From: Odobenus rosmarus divergens
Lineage: Eukaryota; Chordata; Mammalia; Carnivora; Odobenidae
Length of the DNA: 64,000 nucleotides
Assembly (NCBI RefSeq): GCF_000321225.1
Contig: NW_004451005.1
Coordinates: 850,659 to 914,658 of the forward strand
Direction: 5' to 3'
Shown: positions 44,900 to 57,229 of the stretch, one piece after another
Position numbering within the stretch: position 1 is the first letter of the stretch
Layout: each line of letters starts with the position of its first letter
Notes under the pieces: model-generated
Database searches by the model: none
What the model saw: only the letters and a program-made list of their open reading frames with translations
What the model was told of the DNA's origin: nothing
Translations under genes and position numbers: made by a program

Positions 44900-45329
44900 C
44901 ACTGTTATATAGGCTGAATTGTGTCCCCTAAAAGTCATATGGTGAAGTCCTAACCTCTAGTACTTCAGGATGTGACTGTATTTGGAGATACGGTATTTAA
45001 ACAGGTAACTAAGTTAAAATGAGGCCATTGAGGTGGGCCCTAATCCAATATGACCGGTATCTTTATAAGAAGAGGAGGTCAGGACTGAGATACGCACCAA
45101 GGGAAGGCCATGGGAAGACCCAGGGAGAAGACAGCCATCCACAAGCCAAAGAGAGAGCTCAGAAGAAACCAAACCTACCAACACTTTGGTCTTGGACTTC
45201 CAGCCCCCAGAATTGTAAGAAAATAAATTTCTGGTCTTTAAGCCACCCAGTTACCCAGTTTTTTCTTATGAAAGTATATTCTGTGGTACTTTAGTATGTT
45301 GTTATGGAAGCCTTAGGAAAGTAATGCAC
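44900..45329 (+). mobile_element. Old LTR-like repeat (MaLR-type suspected) in L2
   Basis: It runs from TGTTATATAGGCTGAATTGT through GTGGGCCCTAATCCAATATG and ATTTCTGGTCTTTAAGCCAC to AAAGTAATGCACA, an outline like TG...CA LTR ends. L2 sequence continues on both sides. The family name is from memory. A 91-codon frame inside it has no motif. Confidence 0.6.
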
Positions 45330-45758
45330 AGGGTAAGATACAAGATTCTGGGTGTAACACAGGGCAAAACAGAAATGGTCTCCATTCCCATGGAGTATAC
45401 GATAGAGGGGAGGGTCAGATGAGAACAAAATTACAAGCTACGGTAAGTCCTATGAAGCTCACATACTGGTTGCTGTAATAGAGAGGGACAAGATAGGTGA
45501 GGCTTGACTCACTCTCAGTGAAGTCACCAGAGAAGAACTCCCTGCAGAAATGACGTGTAAGCTGTCAAGCTGAGACCTGAAGGATGACAATGAGGCAGCC
45601 ATGTGATAGATGAAGGAAGAGCCTTCCACTCCTGAGGAAGCAGCAGATGCAAAGACCCAGAGCTGAGAAGGAAAAGTGCTTACTTGAGGAAATGAAATGC
45701 CTAGTAGCCAAATGCAGTTCATGATGAGGGACGTGACATGAAATGAGGTTGGATACGT

Positions 45759-45775
45759 GGGGGGTGGGGGTGGGG
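45759..45775 (+). other. Candidate G-quadruplex tract
   Basis: Runs of 6, 5 and 4 G are separated by single T. The six-base run can be split to give a fourth G-run. Confidence 0.4.
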
Positions 45776-45890
45776 CACAGTGCCTTGAAAGCTATGGTAG
45801 GGAGCTTGAACTTTATTTCAAGTACAGAAAAAGCAATTGAATTCAATTTTATTTTAAAAAAGGAGCAAAGAAGTTTTTGAGCTTAGCCTC

Positions 45891-47932
45891 AGTTAAGCCA
45901 TGCCTAGAGAATAATCTTTTTACTGGAATCCCAAGGTTGTGACCAAACACAACTTATGAGATCTTATTTTCAATGATAACAGAATAAAAGTTTATTCCTA
46001 TTTTTAAAAAATGGAATGCTCTTAAGCAGGGAATTGGCATTTATGCATAATGAAAATAAGGCTCTTGCTATCTGTTTTGGCCACAGCATGAAGACAATAG
46101 ACACCATATTGTGAAGTTAGACCCACACCGATATTTCAAAGTCGGTGTCTAAAAACTGCTTAGATCACATCCAAGCTCTTCTCTCACATTTTGTGTATAA
46201 AAAGATCAGAATCTGGAGATTAAAGAAAAGGTTTTTTTCTTTAAGGATTTTTGGGGAGAGCTGTAAGAACATCCTAAGTCCCACCATACAATGTTCCAAA
46301 TATCACATTAGTCTCCTATATTACTGGTATCACATCAATTTGACTGGATGAGCAAGAAGCAAGTATATCGGAGGCATTCTTAAAGTACTGAATTCCAGAG
46401 GATGGGAGAAAAACTCAAGAAGATTCAGGATCCTGCCTGTATCTGTGGGGATTTTAAAGGTTCCATGCTCTGGGGTATGCTAAGGCATCCCACCTAAAAT
46501 GAAGGTCAAATTATTACATCTCATACCTCCCACCACTGAGAAAAAAGCACCAAGCCTGGTAGGTCTAGGCTGGCTAGCCATCTCAGTTTGTCCAGGCCCG
46601 AGGGATTTCCTGAGTGCAAGACTTCCAGTGCTAAATCTCAAAAGTCCTGGTCAGCCTTGTAGGCGTCTTTGTTTTTAAAAGTTACTTTGAGTCAGGTGTA
46701 TGTTTCTTGCAGCTAAAAAGCATTCTAACTTATACTGTCCCAAAGTCTCAGGAAGCCCTGCACAAAGTAGGAAACTCTGCCAATGTCTGATGATTGAATT
46801 GAGCTCTAGTTGAATGAACTATTCCCAAACAAACCAGAAGCATCCATTAGATCCAAAGTGTATAGCATAATTCCTAGACCACAGACGATATTTGCAAATA
46901 TCTGTCTAAAGCCAGAATAGCTTCATGATTTACCAAGCAAAAGAGAAACTTTAGGAGTCTTGAATGGAAGGCTGAAAATGAGAAAAAAATAGCTCAGTGA
47001 AACTCAAGTTTCAAGAAAGAAGAATCTTTCTGTTCAAATGGACACAAAAGAAGCTGCATCAGGCAGGTCAGGGGGAAAAAAACCTGAAGAGGTCTCTAGC
47101 CTCCTCTGGTGGCTCAACCTGGATGGCAGCGTGTCACTCAGAAGTCTGTGCTAAGGCCGAGATACGGAAGGGGAGTGGAAAGAACACCCATAAGAGACAT
47201 TCCTAAGGAAAGAGAGTCAGAATTTGATATCTGCAAACTATCTTTACAAGAAGGAAAGGGATGAATTAAAGGAAACTCCAAGCTGTCCTCCCTGCACCCA
47301 TTCCATTAGCTCCCAGGACTGCGGGCAGCTGAGAGCTCTCAGCAGAGTCAGTCTCCTGGACTTGCCCTCAGCTCAATGAGCTGATTGACCCCAGGGCAAG
47401 CCTCCTTCCTGGGAGCAGCCCAAATCCAAAGACCGGTCCGTGCAAACAGCACAAAGTCCCAGGCCCTTCAGTGCAACTGGGAACAACTGTGAAAGGCCAT
47501 CCTGGCTTTGGAACTGCCCGTAACTGGGGTGGGGCTTCTGCTGCAGTTCAACAGCTCAACTTCTCCCTCAGCCCAGCCCGCTTTCCTCCTTCTCACGCTG
47601 GTGCTCATCTCAAGAGCCTTCCCCACTAGCTGTGTGCATGCAAATCTCCTGCTCAGAGCCTGCTTCTCTGGGTCAGAAACTGTGACGGGTCTGAGATTCT
47701 TATCCTACTTGCAAGCTGGCACGTTAACCTGCCGCGGGTTCAGAGACGCTGGGAGAGGACACAAGAACCCCGGGGTCGAGGACCAAGAACGTCATCACCT
47801 CTGGCACAGGTGCTAGCGCGAACTGCTCGTTCAAACTGGTTTTCCTTGCTCCACACATCTCAGCGGTGCTGCAGAACACACAGTAGGCTTATGTCACAGC
47901 TAAGGAGCCCTAAGCTCAGGAAATCCCCCATC
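45891..47932. other. Unassigned, with CpG-rich patch at the right end
   Basis: No confident repeat or gene. A 102-codon frame (47508-47816) covers the GC-rich part; it begins with a non-signal stretch, then a hydrophobic stretch, and matches nothing I know. Confidence 0.35.
47690..47865. promoter_or_regulatory. Small CpG-rich patch
   Basis: About a dozen CpG dinucleotides fall in 175 bases (for example in CTGCCGCGGG, CCGGGGTCGAGG and GCTAGCGCGAAC) in a CpG-poor window. It is shorter than usual CpG-island criteria. It could be an element of a promoter or enhancer, or a young GC-rich repeat I do not recognise. Confidence 0.3.
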
Positions 47933-48110
47933 TTTTTTTATTATGAAGTTTTACATTTTAATTCCAGTGTTGTGAACATACAATTTATATTAGTTTCAGG
48001 TATACACTATAGTGATTCAAAAACTATCCATTACACAGTACTCACCATGAAGTGTGCTCTTTATCCCCATCACCTTTCACCCAACCCACTTCCACAGGAA
48101 ACCCCAATCT
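47933..48110 (-). mobile_element. L1 3' end
   Basis: TTTTATTATGAAGTTTTACA, TTAGTTTCAGGTATACACTA, AGTGATTCAAAAACTATCCA and ATCCCCATCACCTTTCACCC are the antisense L1 3' UTR phrases. Confidence 0.8.
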
Positions 48111-48587
48111 TTTAAATGGGACAACTACCAAACCTGCCTACACTTTACCCCAGAGGGAGACACTGTATTTATTATACTGGTCAGGAAACAAATCTGCCTT
48201 CTGTCCTGGAAGCAGATACTGTACCTGTGAGCCTGTTTGTCATATACACGTCCTCGAATAGATAGCTCAGAACAAAACTGATAGAAGCTGGGCAGAAATA
48301 TGAGAGAACCATGGAGGGTGGTCTCCCAGCCCTCAGGGAACCCAGCCTGTGCGACACACACATGCGCACATGCTCATAAAGCTGTTATATTTCAGCATTC
48401 ACATATATGTCTCTATTAATTTTCATAGGATAGTGGGTGTTTTCATTTTCAATTATATATTTGGAAGTTACCATAGCCTTTTTAAACTGGATTTTTACTT
48501 TTGTCTGTTATATAGGTATATAATTTTAAAAATAAAAAAATAAAATAAAAATAAGAATGGGAATGGGAATAAAGAAAAATAGGAGTT
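48111..48587. other. Unassigned sequence
   Basis: No gene or repeat recognised; overlapping minus-strand frames of 62-78 codons have no motif. Confidence 0.4.
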
Positions 48588-49732
48588 CCCCAAAGCTAGA
48601 GTAATCAAACAGTATGGTACTGGCACAAAAAGAGACATATACGTCAATAGAAAATAGATAGAAATCCAAGAAATAAACCCACATTTACATGGTCAGCTAA
48701 TCTATGACAAAGGAGGCAAGAACATACAATGAGGAAAAGACAGTCTCTTCAATAAATGGTGCTGGGAACACTGGTCAGTTACATGCAAAATAAGGAAACT
48801 GGACCACCTGCCTACACCATACCTAAAAATAAGCTCGAAATGGATTAAGGACCTAAATGTAAGACCTGAAACAATAAAACTCCTAGAAGAAAACATAGGC
48901 AGTAATTTCTTTTACATTGGCCTTAGCAACATTTTCCTAGCTATGTCTCCTCAGGCAAGAAAAGCAAAAACAAAAATAAACTATTGGAACGACACTAAAA
49001 TAAAAACCTTTGTACAGCAAAAGAAATCATCAACCAAAAAAAAATGGCAACCTACTGAGTGGGAGAAGATATTTACAAATGACATATCTGATAAGGGGTT
49101 AATATCCAAAATATGTAAAGAACTCATACAGCTCAACACCCCAAAAGACAACTAATCCGATTCAAAAAGGGTCAGAGGACCTGAATAGACACTTCTTCAG
49201 AGAAGATATACAGATGGCCAACAGACACAGGAAAAGATGCCCAACATCACTTATCGTCAGGGAAATGCAAATCACAACCACAATGAAATATCACCTTATA
49301 CCTGTCAGAATGGCTAGAATCAAAATGAGAAGAAATAGCAAATGTTGGCGAGGAAGTGGAGAAAAGGGAACCCTCCTGCACTGTTGGTAGGAATGTAAAT
49401 TGGTGCAGCCACTGTGGAAAACAGAATGGACATTTCTCAAAAAATTAAAAATGTAAATACCATATGGTCCAGTAATTCCACTACTGGGTATTTACCCAAA
49501 GAAAACAAAAGCACTAATTCAAGAAGATACACATGCCTATGTTTATTGCAGCATTATTTACAATAGCAAAGATAGGGAAGCAACCTAAGAATCCATCCCT
49601 AGATGAATGGATAAAGAAGATGTGATATATATATAATGGATAAATACATGCATACTCAGTCAAAAAAAGGGATGAATCTTGCCATTTAAACAACATGGAT
49701 GGACCTTAAAAAGCTTATGATAAAATAATCCA
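48588..49732 (+). mobile_element. LINE-1, ORF2 C-terminal region
   Basis: AACAGTATGGTACTGGCACA, GAAGGTGAA-like spacing absent, CTATGACAAAGGAGGCAAGA, AGACCTGAAACAATAAAACT and ATGCAAATCACAACCACAAT follow the last third of ORF2. It stops at AAAAAGCTTATGATAAAATA without a 3' UTR and a SINE follows at once. Inactive. Confidence 0.93.
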
Positions 49733-49912
49733 CGGGACGACTGAGGTTCAGTTGGTTAAGCGTCCGCCTTCAGCTCAGATCATAATTCCAAGGTCCTGGG
49801 ATCCAGCCCTTCGTCGGGCTTCCTGCTCAGTGGGGAGCCTGCTTCTCCCTCTACCCATTCCCCCAGCTCATGCTCTCTCTCTCTCAAATAATGAAATCTT
49901 TTTTTTAAAACA
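49733..49912 (+). mobile_element. Carnivore SINE, diverged
   Basis: The head is altered (GGGACGACTGAGGTTCAG) but GTTGGTTAAGCGTCCGCCTT, AATTCCAAGGTCCTGGGATC and the CT-rich end with an AAATAATGAAATC tail are clear. Confidence 0.9.
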
Positions 49913-50523
49913 AGTATTTCCTTTTACTCAGATTCACTAACATAGAACTCTATTCCCTGCAGTGTAATTCCAGTGACAGTGTCACCAAAAGAAAAGCACA
50001 TTTCTTTAACTATTGTATTCTCCAGACTGCTTGTTGGCTCAGGCTGACTTTCTCTGCTCTTCCATTTCCTGCCAAATAAATAAACTTACAGCCATACACA
50101 GAAATGGAATTGCCAGGAGTAGAGGGGAAAGGTCAGGCAGTGAGAAAGGTGAAGGAAGGGCAGGCTCAAAAAGTGATCAGGACACATGGGATGGAAAAGG
50201 ACTCAACGTGACGAATGCAGGAGGAGAAGGTAGTAGCTGTAGGAAAAAGGGGGATCCAAGGAAAGGGACAGGATAATCAGAAGACCGTGCAACAGGGCAA
50301 GGGGCTGGCACAGTGGGAGACAAAGGAAGACCCCAGGGCGGGTCTCCATCAGGAAACCCAAATACTCTGAGCTCTGTGGCCCTCTAAGAGTATGTGTGTG
50401 GACCGTAAGGATTCCAGGGATTCAGATTTGAGGAACACTGATTTATGAACCTCAAGTCATATGAAAACGACTCTTAATCATGAATCATCTTTGTGAAAAA
50501 GAGTTTGGGGCCTTCACCTGGTT
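49913..50523. other. Unassigned sequence
   Basis: Purine-rich in part (50.1-50.3 kb). The 87-codon frame at 50013 has no motif. No gene or repeat recognised. Confidence 0.4.
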
Positions 50524-50539
50524 AAAAAAAAGGTTTTAG

Positions 50540-50748
50540 GGCGCCTGGGTGGCTCAGTCGGTTAAGCGTCTGCCTTCGGCTCGGGTCATGATCCCGGAGT
50601 CCCGGGATCGAGTCCCGCATCGGGCTCCTTGCTGAGCAGGGAGTCTTGCTTCTCCCTCTGACCCTCCCGCCTCTCATGTACTCTCTCTCTCTCATTCTCG
50701 CTCTCTCAAATAAATAAATAAATCTTTAAAAAAAAAAAAGAAATAAAG
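50540..50748 (+). mobile_element. Carnivore SINE, young looking
   Basis: Near-consensus head, GATCCCGGAGTCCCGGGATC body, CT-rich part and an AAATAAATAAATAAATC tail with extra A. Flanks repeat A(8)GGTTTTAG / A(9)GTTTTAG. Confidence 0.96.
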
Positions 50749-50764
50749 AAAAAAAAAGTTTTAG

Positions 50765-51118
50765 ATTTTCATAAAAAATAAAAATACTAGGTTTAAAGAA
50801 CCTTATAGAACTCAAGGACCCAGTCTCTGGTTTGAGAGATATCACTGCAGAAGGCCAGGGAGAGAGAGGGTCCACAGAAGCATAGCCTAAGGAAGGCTGA
50901 GGTGTAATGGGTGGAGGACACAACACATGCAGACATTTAAATGAAAGTAGATCACCTGGATTTCTGGCATGACTTGTTGCTTAAAAAGAGAGTAGGTGAG
51001 CAGGAAGGGTGGTGACAGGGACCATGGCAGGGAATGGTAGCAAACAAAAAAAAGGAGTATTACTTCCTAGTAAGGTGGTTATAGACTCACAAGGCAGTTA
51101 CTGAAAATTAGGCTATGG
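50765..51118. other. Unassigned sequence
   Basis: No gene or repeat recognised. Confidence 0.4.
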
Positions 51119-51297
51119 AGGCACACCTGGCTGGCTCAGTTGATAGAGGATGCAACTCTTGATCTCAGTGTCATGAATTTGAGCCCCTCCACGTTGAGGG
51201 TAGAGTCTACTTGGAAGGAAGGAAGGAAGGGAGGGAGGGAGGGAGGGAGGGCGGAGGGAGGGTGGGAGGAGGGAAAGGGAAGGAAGGAAAGAAAGAG
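51119..51297 (+). mobile_element. Older carnivore tRNA-SINE with GGAA/GGGA tail
   Basis: GGCACACCTGGCTGGCTCAG, AACTCTTGATCTCAGTGTCA, TGAATTTGAGCCCC and GAGGGTAGAGTCTACTTGG define the older, shorter SINE type. The tail is a (GGAA)n/(GGGA)n microsatellite (51.21-51.29 kb). Confidence 0.9.
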
Positions 51298-51689
51298 ACC
51301 AAATGACATTTAAGTTTTAACTTTTCTTGGCCCAACGATGAAAAACTTAATTGTCACAGATTGTCAGAGCTATCCAAATGGGAAATTCAGCTTTCCTTAC
51401 CACTGAGCAGACATTATTACAAATACAGCTTGTCTAAAAGCCTCTGTTGAGAACGCCTTGCAATAAACAAGAGAAATTCTGCAGCCCAAGGCAGTGAGTC
51501 AGAATTCCTATGGTGTGCTATCTAGCTGCAACCAGAAGCAAGTTTGGGAGTTGCAGCACTATTTGTCCACTGAGCCCTCCCACAGCCACATTCACCCACG
51601 CTCTGGTCACGGAGCAGAGGACACTGACTACATGTGGATGCCCACAGGACAGCGTGCCAAGGACATGACTGATGGCTCTAGGGTGGACT

Positions 51690-51895
51690 GTGCTGACAGC
51701 CACTCCTGTAGTCTGGGAGGCCTTTGCTTGAGCCCTGACTCCACGACTTGCTGACCTGTGACTCCAGAGGAAGTAGGAAGAGGGAGAAAAGTGTAAAAAG
51801 TCAGAAATAATAGTAACTGCCTCATAGGACTGTTGTAAAGGTAAGATGAAATAATGTATGTAAAAAACTTAGAGTACCCGGCAATTTCTCCAAAA
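51690..51895 (+). mobile_element. MIR SINE, degraded
   Basis: GAGCCCTGACTCCACGACTT, GCTGACCTGTGACTC, then AATAATAGTAACTGCCTCAT and AGGACTGTTGTAAAGGTAAG follow MIR order. Confidence 0.65.
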
Positions 51896-52834
51896 TACAT
51901 CAAATTCCATTAGTATATCAGCAGCAGCAACATCACTAGTAGCTATATTAGATATCAGAATTTCTAGATTATTAGAGGGCTTAGAGGGTACGGTTTATTT
52001 GGAAAGGGAGGATGGGTGGTGGGACAGTCTTTGGTTGTATTTATGCAGTAAGGAGACATACAATGCATGCTTATTTGAAATGGTTTAGCAGAAAGGCAAG
52101 ATGCTCTTGATGGCACCACTTACCATTGTTGTTACTGCTTTGTCCTTGTAATTACTATGATGACTACTGTTGAAGTGGCAGAGTACCGTAAGTCCTAGCT
52201 GCCTGCATTTAAGGTACATTCAGTTTTATATCTGCACACATAGGTGTGTGTGTGTGTGTGTGTGTGTGTATACATATGTTTATTTTCCTAAAATAGCTAA
52301 CAGGTATTAGCCTTCATTCAAATATTAGGTGAATTTCAACTTTAGAATTGGTAATTGAATCCCTCTGATGTTCAGAAGCAGCATATGCTCACTCCAGGGA
52401 GCAGCTGGTGTGTTGGGGGAGTGAGAGTCTGCTGGCAATGGTTTGAAATTAACCCACTTCCCTACCCACTTCCTTAAATCCAGAGCTTCAAAGAAAGCAA
52501 CTAGCACAAAAACAGCCAACTTTCTCCTCCTTGCTTATGTAATGAAGAGGGCTTATTTGCTACCTAGAATGTTTAGCTTCTGTGCTTCCCTCAGTTGGAT
52601 TCTCCAGATTTATAATCAAGGTAAAACAGGAAAAAAGATAGGAAGAAGAGGGTAAGAATGAGGAGAAAACATCAATTTGTGTAACATATTTACTGAGGAC
52701 CTACTATGTGCTTGGCTTTCAGCATGGTAAACCTATCCTGAAGCAAGGATGTGTGGGATGGGGGGGGTGGTGGTGAAAAAACTAGATGGGTCAGATTCTG
52801 TTAGAGAAAGCTAAGAGTTAAAGTAATCAAGTAT
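51896..52834. other. Unassigned, with L2-like patch
   Basis: AACATATTTACTGAGGACCT then ACTATGTGCTTGGCTTTCAG near 52.68-52.73 kb resembles the antisense L2 end. A run of eight G lies near 52.76 kb. No gene recognised. Confidence 0.4.
52243..52270 (+). repeat. (GT)n microsatellite
   Basis: About 13 GT units followed by GTATACATATG. Confidence 0.95.
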
Positions 52835-54130
52835 TGTGAGGACAGTACAGAAATTAAATCCCAAAAGACAAAAGCAGACTGAAATTCGGATGACAGAATT
52901 AAGTATTCAGGATTCACATCACACATTCACAATTGCTTATTATGGCAAAGGTTCTATTGTAGTGCACCAGAGGAAGGATAACCTTTTTCATAAATGGTTC
53001 TGGATCATTTGGATATTCTCATTAAAAAAATAACCTTGACCCCTACCTCACACCATAGGCAAAAATCAGTTCCAGGTGGATTGTCAACTTAAGCATGAAA
53101 AGAATAAAGCTTCCAGAAGATAACTTAGAAGTCTATCTTGATAATTTCAAGGTAAACAAAGATTTCTTAAATAGGTCACACAAAACTTTAACCCAAGGAA
53201 AAGATGATAAATTGGACTACACTAAAATTAAGATTTCTACTTATCCAAATATACCATTAGGACAGGGAGAAGGTAAACCACAAAACAGGAGAAAATATTT
53301 GCAATACATAAATCCTGCGAAGGACTTAAATCTAAAATATATTTTTAAAAATCCTAAAAATCAATAAGGAGACAGACAATCCACTTAAAAATGGACAAAA
53401 ATGTCAAATAGCACTTTACAAAAGAGGATTTCCAAATAGTCAATAAACAAATAAGGTATTCAACATCATTAGTCATAAGGGAAATGCAAATTACCACCAC
53501 AATTAGATATTATACCACATAGCCACAATTATGGCTAAATTTATAAAAATTGACATGCACTGCTGGTGGGAGCATAAATTGGTATCAACACTTAGGAAAA
53601 CTATTTGGCAGTTCACTGGAGTTGAACATAGGCATACCCTATGACCCAGCATTCATTCCCTAGGTATATACGCAACACAACTGCATGCATGCATTCACTA
53701 GAAGACATGTGCAGTGATGTTCACAGTAGACCCAAGCTGAAAACAACCTAAATGTCCATCAACAGCAGAATGAATAAAGAATAAACTGTGGTCTACTTAT
53801 GCAACAGAATACCACACAGTAATAAGAATGAACACATTTAACACATACACACAGAAGAATCTCATAAGCAACTTGTTCTATGAAAGAAGTCAAACAGAAT
53901 AGAGCCATACTGCATGATACCATTCATACAAAGTTCAAAAACAGACACAACACATCTATGCTGTTAGAAGTTACATTAGTGGTTACCCTCAGAGCACAGT
54001 AGGCATGCGAGAGATTTCCAGGGTACTGAAATGTTCTGTTCTTTTCACTTCGTAAAAATCATCACACTGCACATTTACGTCCTATACACTTGTCCATAAC
54101 TGTGTTATATCTCAGCATAAAGTTTAATTA
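52835..54130 (+). mobile_element. Old LINE-1, ORF2 C-terminal region and 3' end
   Basis: CAAAAATCAGTTCCAGGTGG, AATTGGACTACACTAAAATT, AAATGCAAATTACCACCAC, TTTGGCAGTTCACTGGAGTT, AATGTCCATCAACAGCAGAA, then TAACTGTGTTATATCTCAGC follow an old L1 (more diverged than the other copies). Inactive. Confidence 0.88.
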
Positions 54131-54960
54131 AATTTACACAAATAATAAAGTAATTCAGGATTTGGAGGGGCATGATTTGGAGCCAGGACTGCTCAAAAAT
54201 AATCCTAGAGAGTCCAGAAAAGAATTCCTCTTGTTTGCCATGAAGGTGGTGGTGACAGTGGTTGTATGTGTAGGGGCTGAGGGTACCCATAGTCTGAATG
54301 GTGTAAGATTGTGTCAGGCTAAGAGGTCAGGTAAATAAAGCAGGGTAAAAAAAAAAAAAAAAAATCCATTAAATTCCAAATATTGGGGATAATTTCATCT
54401 GGGGTTTGTGTGTATGCATGCACATGTTACATGATTTTTGGCCTGATTTTCCTGTTTTCTATACAAACCGGTATAAATTGCTAATAAGGCTGAGTGTGTT
54501 CACTTTCCCAGGAAGGTTCCAACTTCATTTCATCAATGGACTTCAGTTCTAGTTGTAGAACTCAGGCATCAGAGAACCAGGTGGGGGAAGCATTTTGAGG
54601 ATAGTGCAGTGCTCAGGACACTGGAAATTATACCATATAGCCACCACCTACTTGAAAAAGAGTTTGGATGATTCCAAAGAATCACCGTGGGGCCTTAGAG
54701 CTGAACACCATCTTTAAGATGACCAGAGTTGTCTTTAAACATGTAAATTGCTTTTGTCTGGAAGGAGCAGGGGACTTTGCACGGTCCTTGAGGACGCAAT
54801 GGGAGAGATTTCAGCTCACGGGAAGAAAGAACAAGGGGGCTCTGTCAGGACCTATTGGGTTCACTGGATGATTTCAAGCACAGTCTAGAGAACCACTCGG
54901 TGGGGATGCTGGGGTGGGAATTCAAGCCCTGCATGTGTGGCTAGCTGTATCATTCTAGAA
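54131..54960. other. Unassigned, with an 18-base A-run
   Basis: The A-run near 54.35 kb may be an orphan tail, but no body or target duplication is clear. The 67-codon frame at 54668 has no motif. No gene recognised. Confidence 0.4.
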
Positions 54961-55175
54961 CAGTGGTTCCCAGCTGGGTGCAATTTTGCAGCTCAGGAGT
55001 TTCAGCAATGCTGAGACATTTTTGGTGGCTCCCACCTGTAGTGGCAGCAGTTCCTGGCATCTAGTGGGGGAGGGCCAGAGATGCTGCTAAAGAGACTGCA
55101 AGGAAGACAAAGGACAACCCCCACGCATAACAAAGAACTGTCTGGCCAAAAATGTCAATTGTGCTGGAGTTGAGA
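54961..55175 (+). mobile_element. MER5A-type hAT DNA transposon
   Basis: It starts CAGTGGTTCCCAGCTGGGTG, then GAGACATTTTTGGTGGCTC, GGCATCTAGTGGGGGAGGGC, GATGCTGCTAAAGAGACTGC and AAAAATGTCAATTGTGCTGG. The right terminal inverted repeat is missing or decayed. Confidence 0.85.
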
Positions 55176-56364
55176 CAGGAGGGGATGACAGGATTTACTT
55201 GGTAATTGCTAGAATTTGTTCTGCCACCAAAAGCTACACTTTGGATCAATAAGCACTAAATTTCTTGTATGTGTCACAGCTCTAGGATAAACCAGTTATG
55301 TAAAATTTTCAGATGTTAAGTCACAAATGCATTAGAGATTCTCAAAATAGCCTTTATTTTATTGTTAACTTGCTTTTGTTGCCTTCAATTTCAAGTCTTA
55401 CTTAGCATCTAAAATGTCACAAAGGTTTTCCTTATTATTAACACTCACGGTGCTGTGAAGATCCAATGCTGTCTGCATACTAGAACAAAGTGTGTTGTTG
55501 AATTCTATACCTATGTTTCAAGTTCATCCTTTAGTTAAGTTTGTAACACAGTCAACAAGCACACATCAACCTAGTTTTACATTGTGAAATAAAAATAACC
55601 AAGCCATCAACCTTGTTTGTGAACAATATCTCAACAGTCTGAAAAAGCAAGTCTTCCTGTAATAGGCATATTAAGCCATTATTCTATGACATGAGGATGT
55701 TGCTTCTGTAGGATATTATCTAGCTATGTAAAAACAAAGTGTATTATTTGTTATTAGAGTTAAAATAGTCTGTCATTATGCACAGTTTGATACCAATGAC
55801 ATAAACGCAATTATGTTGCAATCAAGTAAAATGGCATTGTTGGCAGGTTCCACTTATCATTCCTAAATTACCACACTGGCAAAAGTCAAGCAGTTATTAG
55901 TGCTACTGCAAAGCCAATCAAATAGTCTATTCACATGGTCCCCTTTGGTGTTTCTCAAAAGTTGTGCTCACACCTGGGGAGCATAATTAATTCATGGCGT
56001 TATTTTTTCAGTTTCCCCTCCTCAAGAACTGCTTCCCCACCCACCCACCAAGAATGGGGTTTATCTTTCTAGAGTTTAATAAGAACCAAATTCACTTTTG
56101 TTGAACCCCAGTCTCTATTAACTTCTTTATTAACCAGAATTTTCAATTTCTTGAATATTCTTCATTTATCAGGTTGACAAGGAAATGATACCATTGTGAA
56201 AATGCCACTGGGTATAATGTTCAGACAATGGTCTGTTCCAGTTCATTCTATTCCCCAGGTAACAGGGTAAGCCAACAAGAGACCTAAAAGAATTCATTTT
56301 CTTGAAAGCCTTTCTATAATATATTACTTACTTTCAAGGTTTAATAAGTATATTAATACAAATC
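55176..56364. other. Unassigned AT-rich sequence
   Basis: No gene or repeat recognised over about 1.2 kb. Confidence 0.4.
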
Positions 56365-56620
56365 ACAGCTAACACATGTTGTACTTACCATGCGCCAGTC
56401 ACTGTGCCTTATGTATATTAACTCATTTAATCTTCACTGCAAAAAGGAAAAAGCTATTTTTCTCTTCACTTCACTGAGAAAATAATTAACTTATAATTGA
56501 TTATTGAATAATAATTATAAATAAATGATTTACCCAAGGGAAATAAATGCCAAGTTCAAGGGGAGATCTGAACCCAGCACTCAGGCCCCACTCATTTAAC
56601 CCCTATACTGTATGTATGGC
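56365..56620 (-). mobile_element. MIR SINE with AT-rich insertion
   Basis: TACTTACCATGCGCCAGTCA, CTCATTTAATCTTCACTGCA, then GATTTACCCAAGGGAAATAA and AGATCTGAACCCAGCACTCA follow antisense MIR. An AT-rich stretch (TAATTGATTATTGAATAATAA) splits the middle. Confidence 0.65.
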
Positions 56621-56829
56621 CAGGGTAGAGTTTATGTTTATGTGCAATAGCTTCTTAATGATCTGATAGATTCTGTCAAGACTATCATAAGGGACATGAA
56701 TTGCCATTGAAGAATATATAAATAAAGTAAATGTAAGAAATTGGTTCAAGGGTGGGTCCTGGGAAAGGGGAGGAAGTGGTTTAGGGCCTGAGCTCAGTTA
56801 ATACAGGGGATTTAAAACTGTTGCAGTTT

Positions 56830-57000
56830 TCCCTCTGATATTAATACCAATACACACTAATTGGGAGAAATAGAAAAGTATATAAAAGAAGGAATTAAAA
56901 ATTACCAATTATTCCATTAGTAACATTTTAAAGAATGTTTTGCCAGTCTTTTTCTATCTCATATTGATGCATTAAAAAAATTAAAGGCAGTTTATAATAT
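56830..57000 (+). mobile_element. Ancient repeat fragment, family uncertain
   Basis: GGAATTAAAAATTACCAATT, then AACATTTTAAAGAATGTTTT and TGCCAGTCTTTTTCTATC resemble the left part of the same old repeat suspected at 12.9 kb and 57.3 kb. Confidence 0.35.
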
Positions 57001-57004
57001 AGTA

Positions 57005-57205
57005 GTTACATGAATTCTCAAACAGAAGCCTCTAAACCTCACATCTCTAGGCTGCAGCTTTCTCATCTGCAAAATGGGTATCAGATTAGAATTTACACTC
57101 ACTGAAGCACAAGGAGATGTTTCATGTAAAATGCTAAGTATTATGCTTGGCATATAGCAAGCACACCACCAAAGTTAGGTACTATTACATTATCAGCTAT
57201 ATGTA
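57005..57205 (+). mobile_element. MIR SINE
   Basis: GCAGCTTTCTCATCTGCAAA, ATGGGTATCAGATTAGAATT, GCTAAGTATTATGCTTGGCA then TATAGCAAGCACACCACC follow MIR order. Confidence 0.65.
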
Positions 57206-57229
57206 GCATTTTAACTTGCCTTCCTACTC

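Larger units (their letters stand above)
44860..45890 (-). mobile_element. LINE2 (L2), split by an LTR-like repeat
   Basis: Left piece CATTATGTGCCACTG; right piece ATGGTCTCCATTCCCATGGA, AGCTGAGACCTGAAGGATGA, GCAAAGACCCAGAGCTGAG, then TGCCTTGAAAGCTATGGTAG. This is the antisense L2 order. Minus-strand frames of 87 and 93 codons inside it are incidental. Confidence 0.7.

Noticed and set aside
47508..47816. A 102-codon frame with a hydrophobic stretch over the CpG-rich patch
   Set aside because: GC-rich DNA has few stops; no family, splice or promoter evidence supports coding.
54346..54364. An 18-base A-run as a second orphan retroinsertion
   Set aside because: No target duplication could be seen around it.
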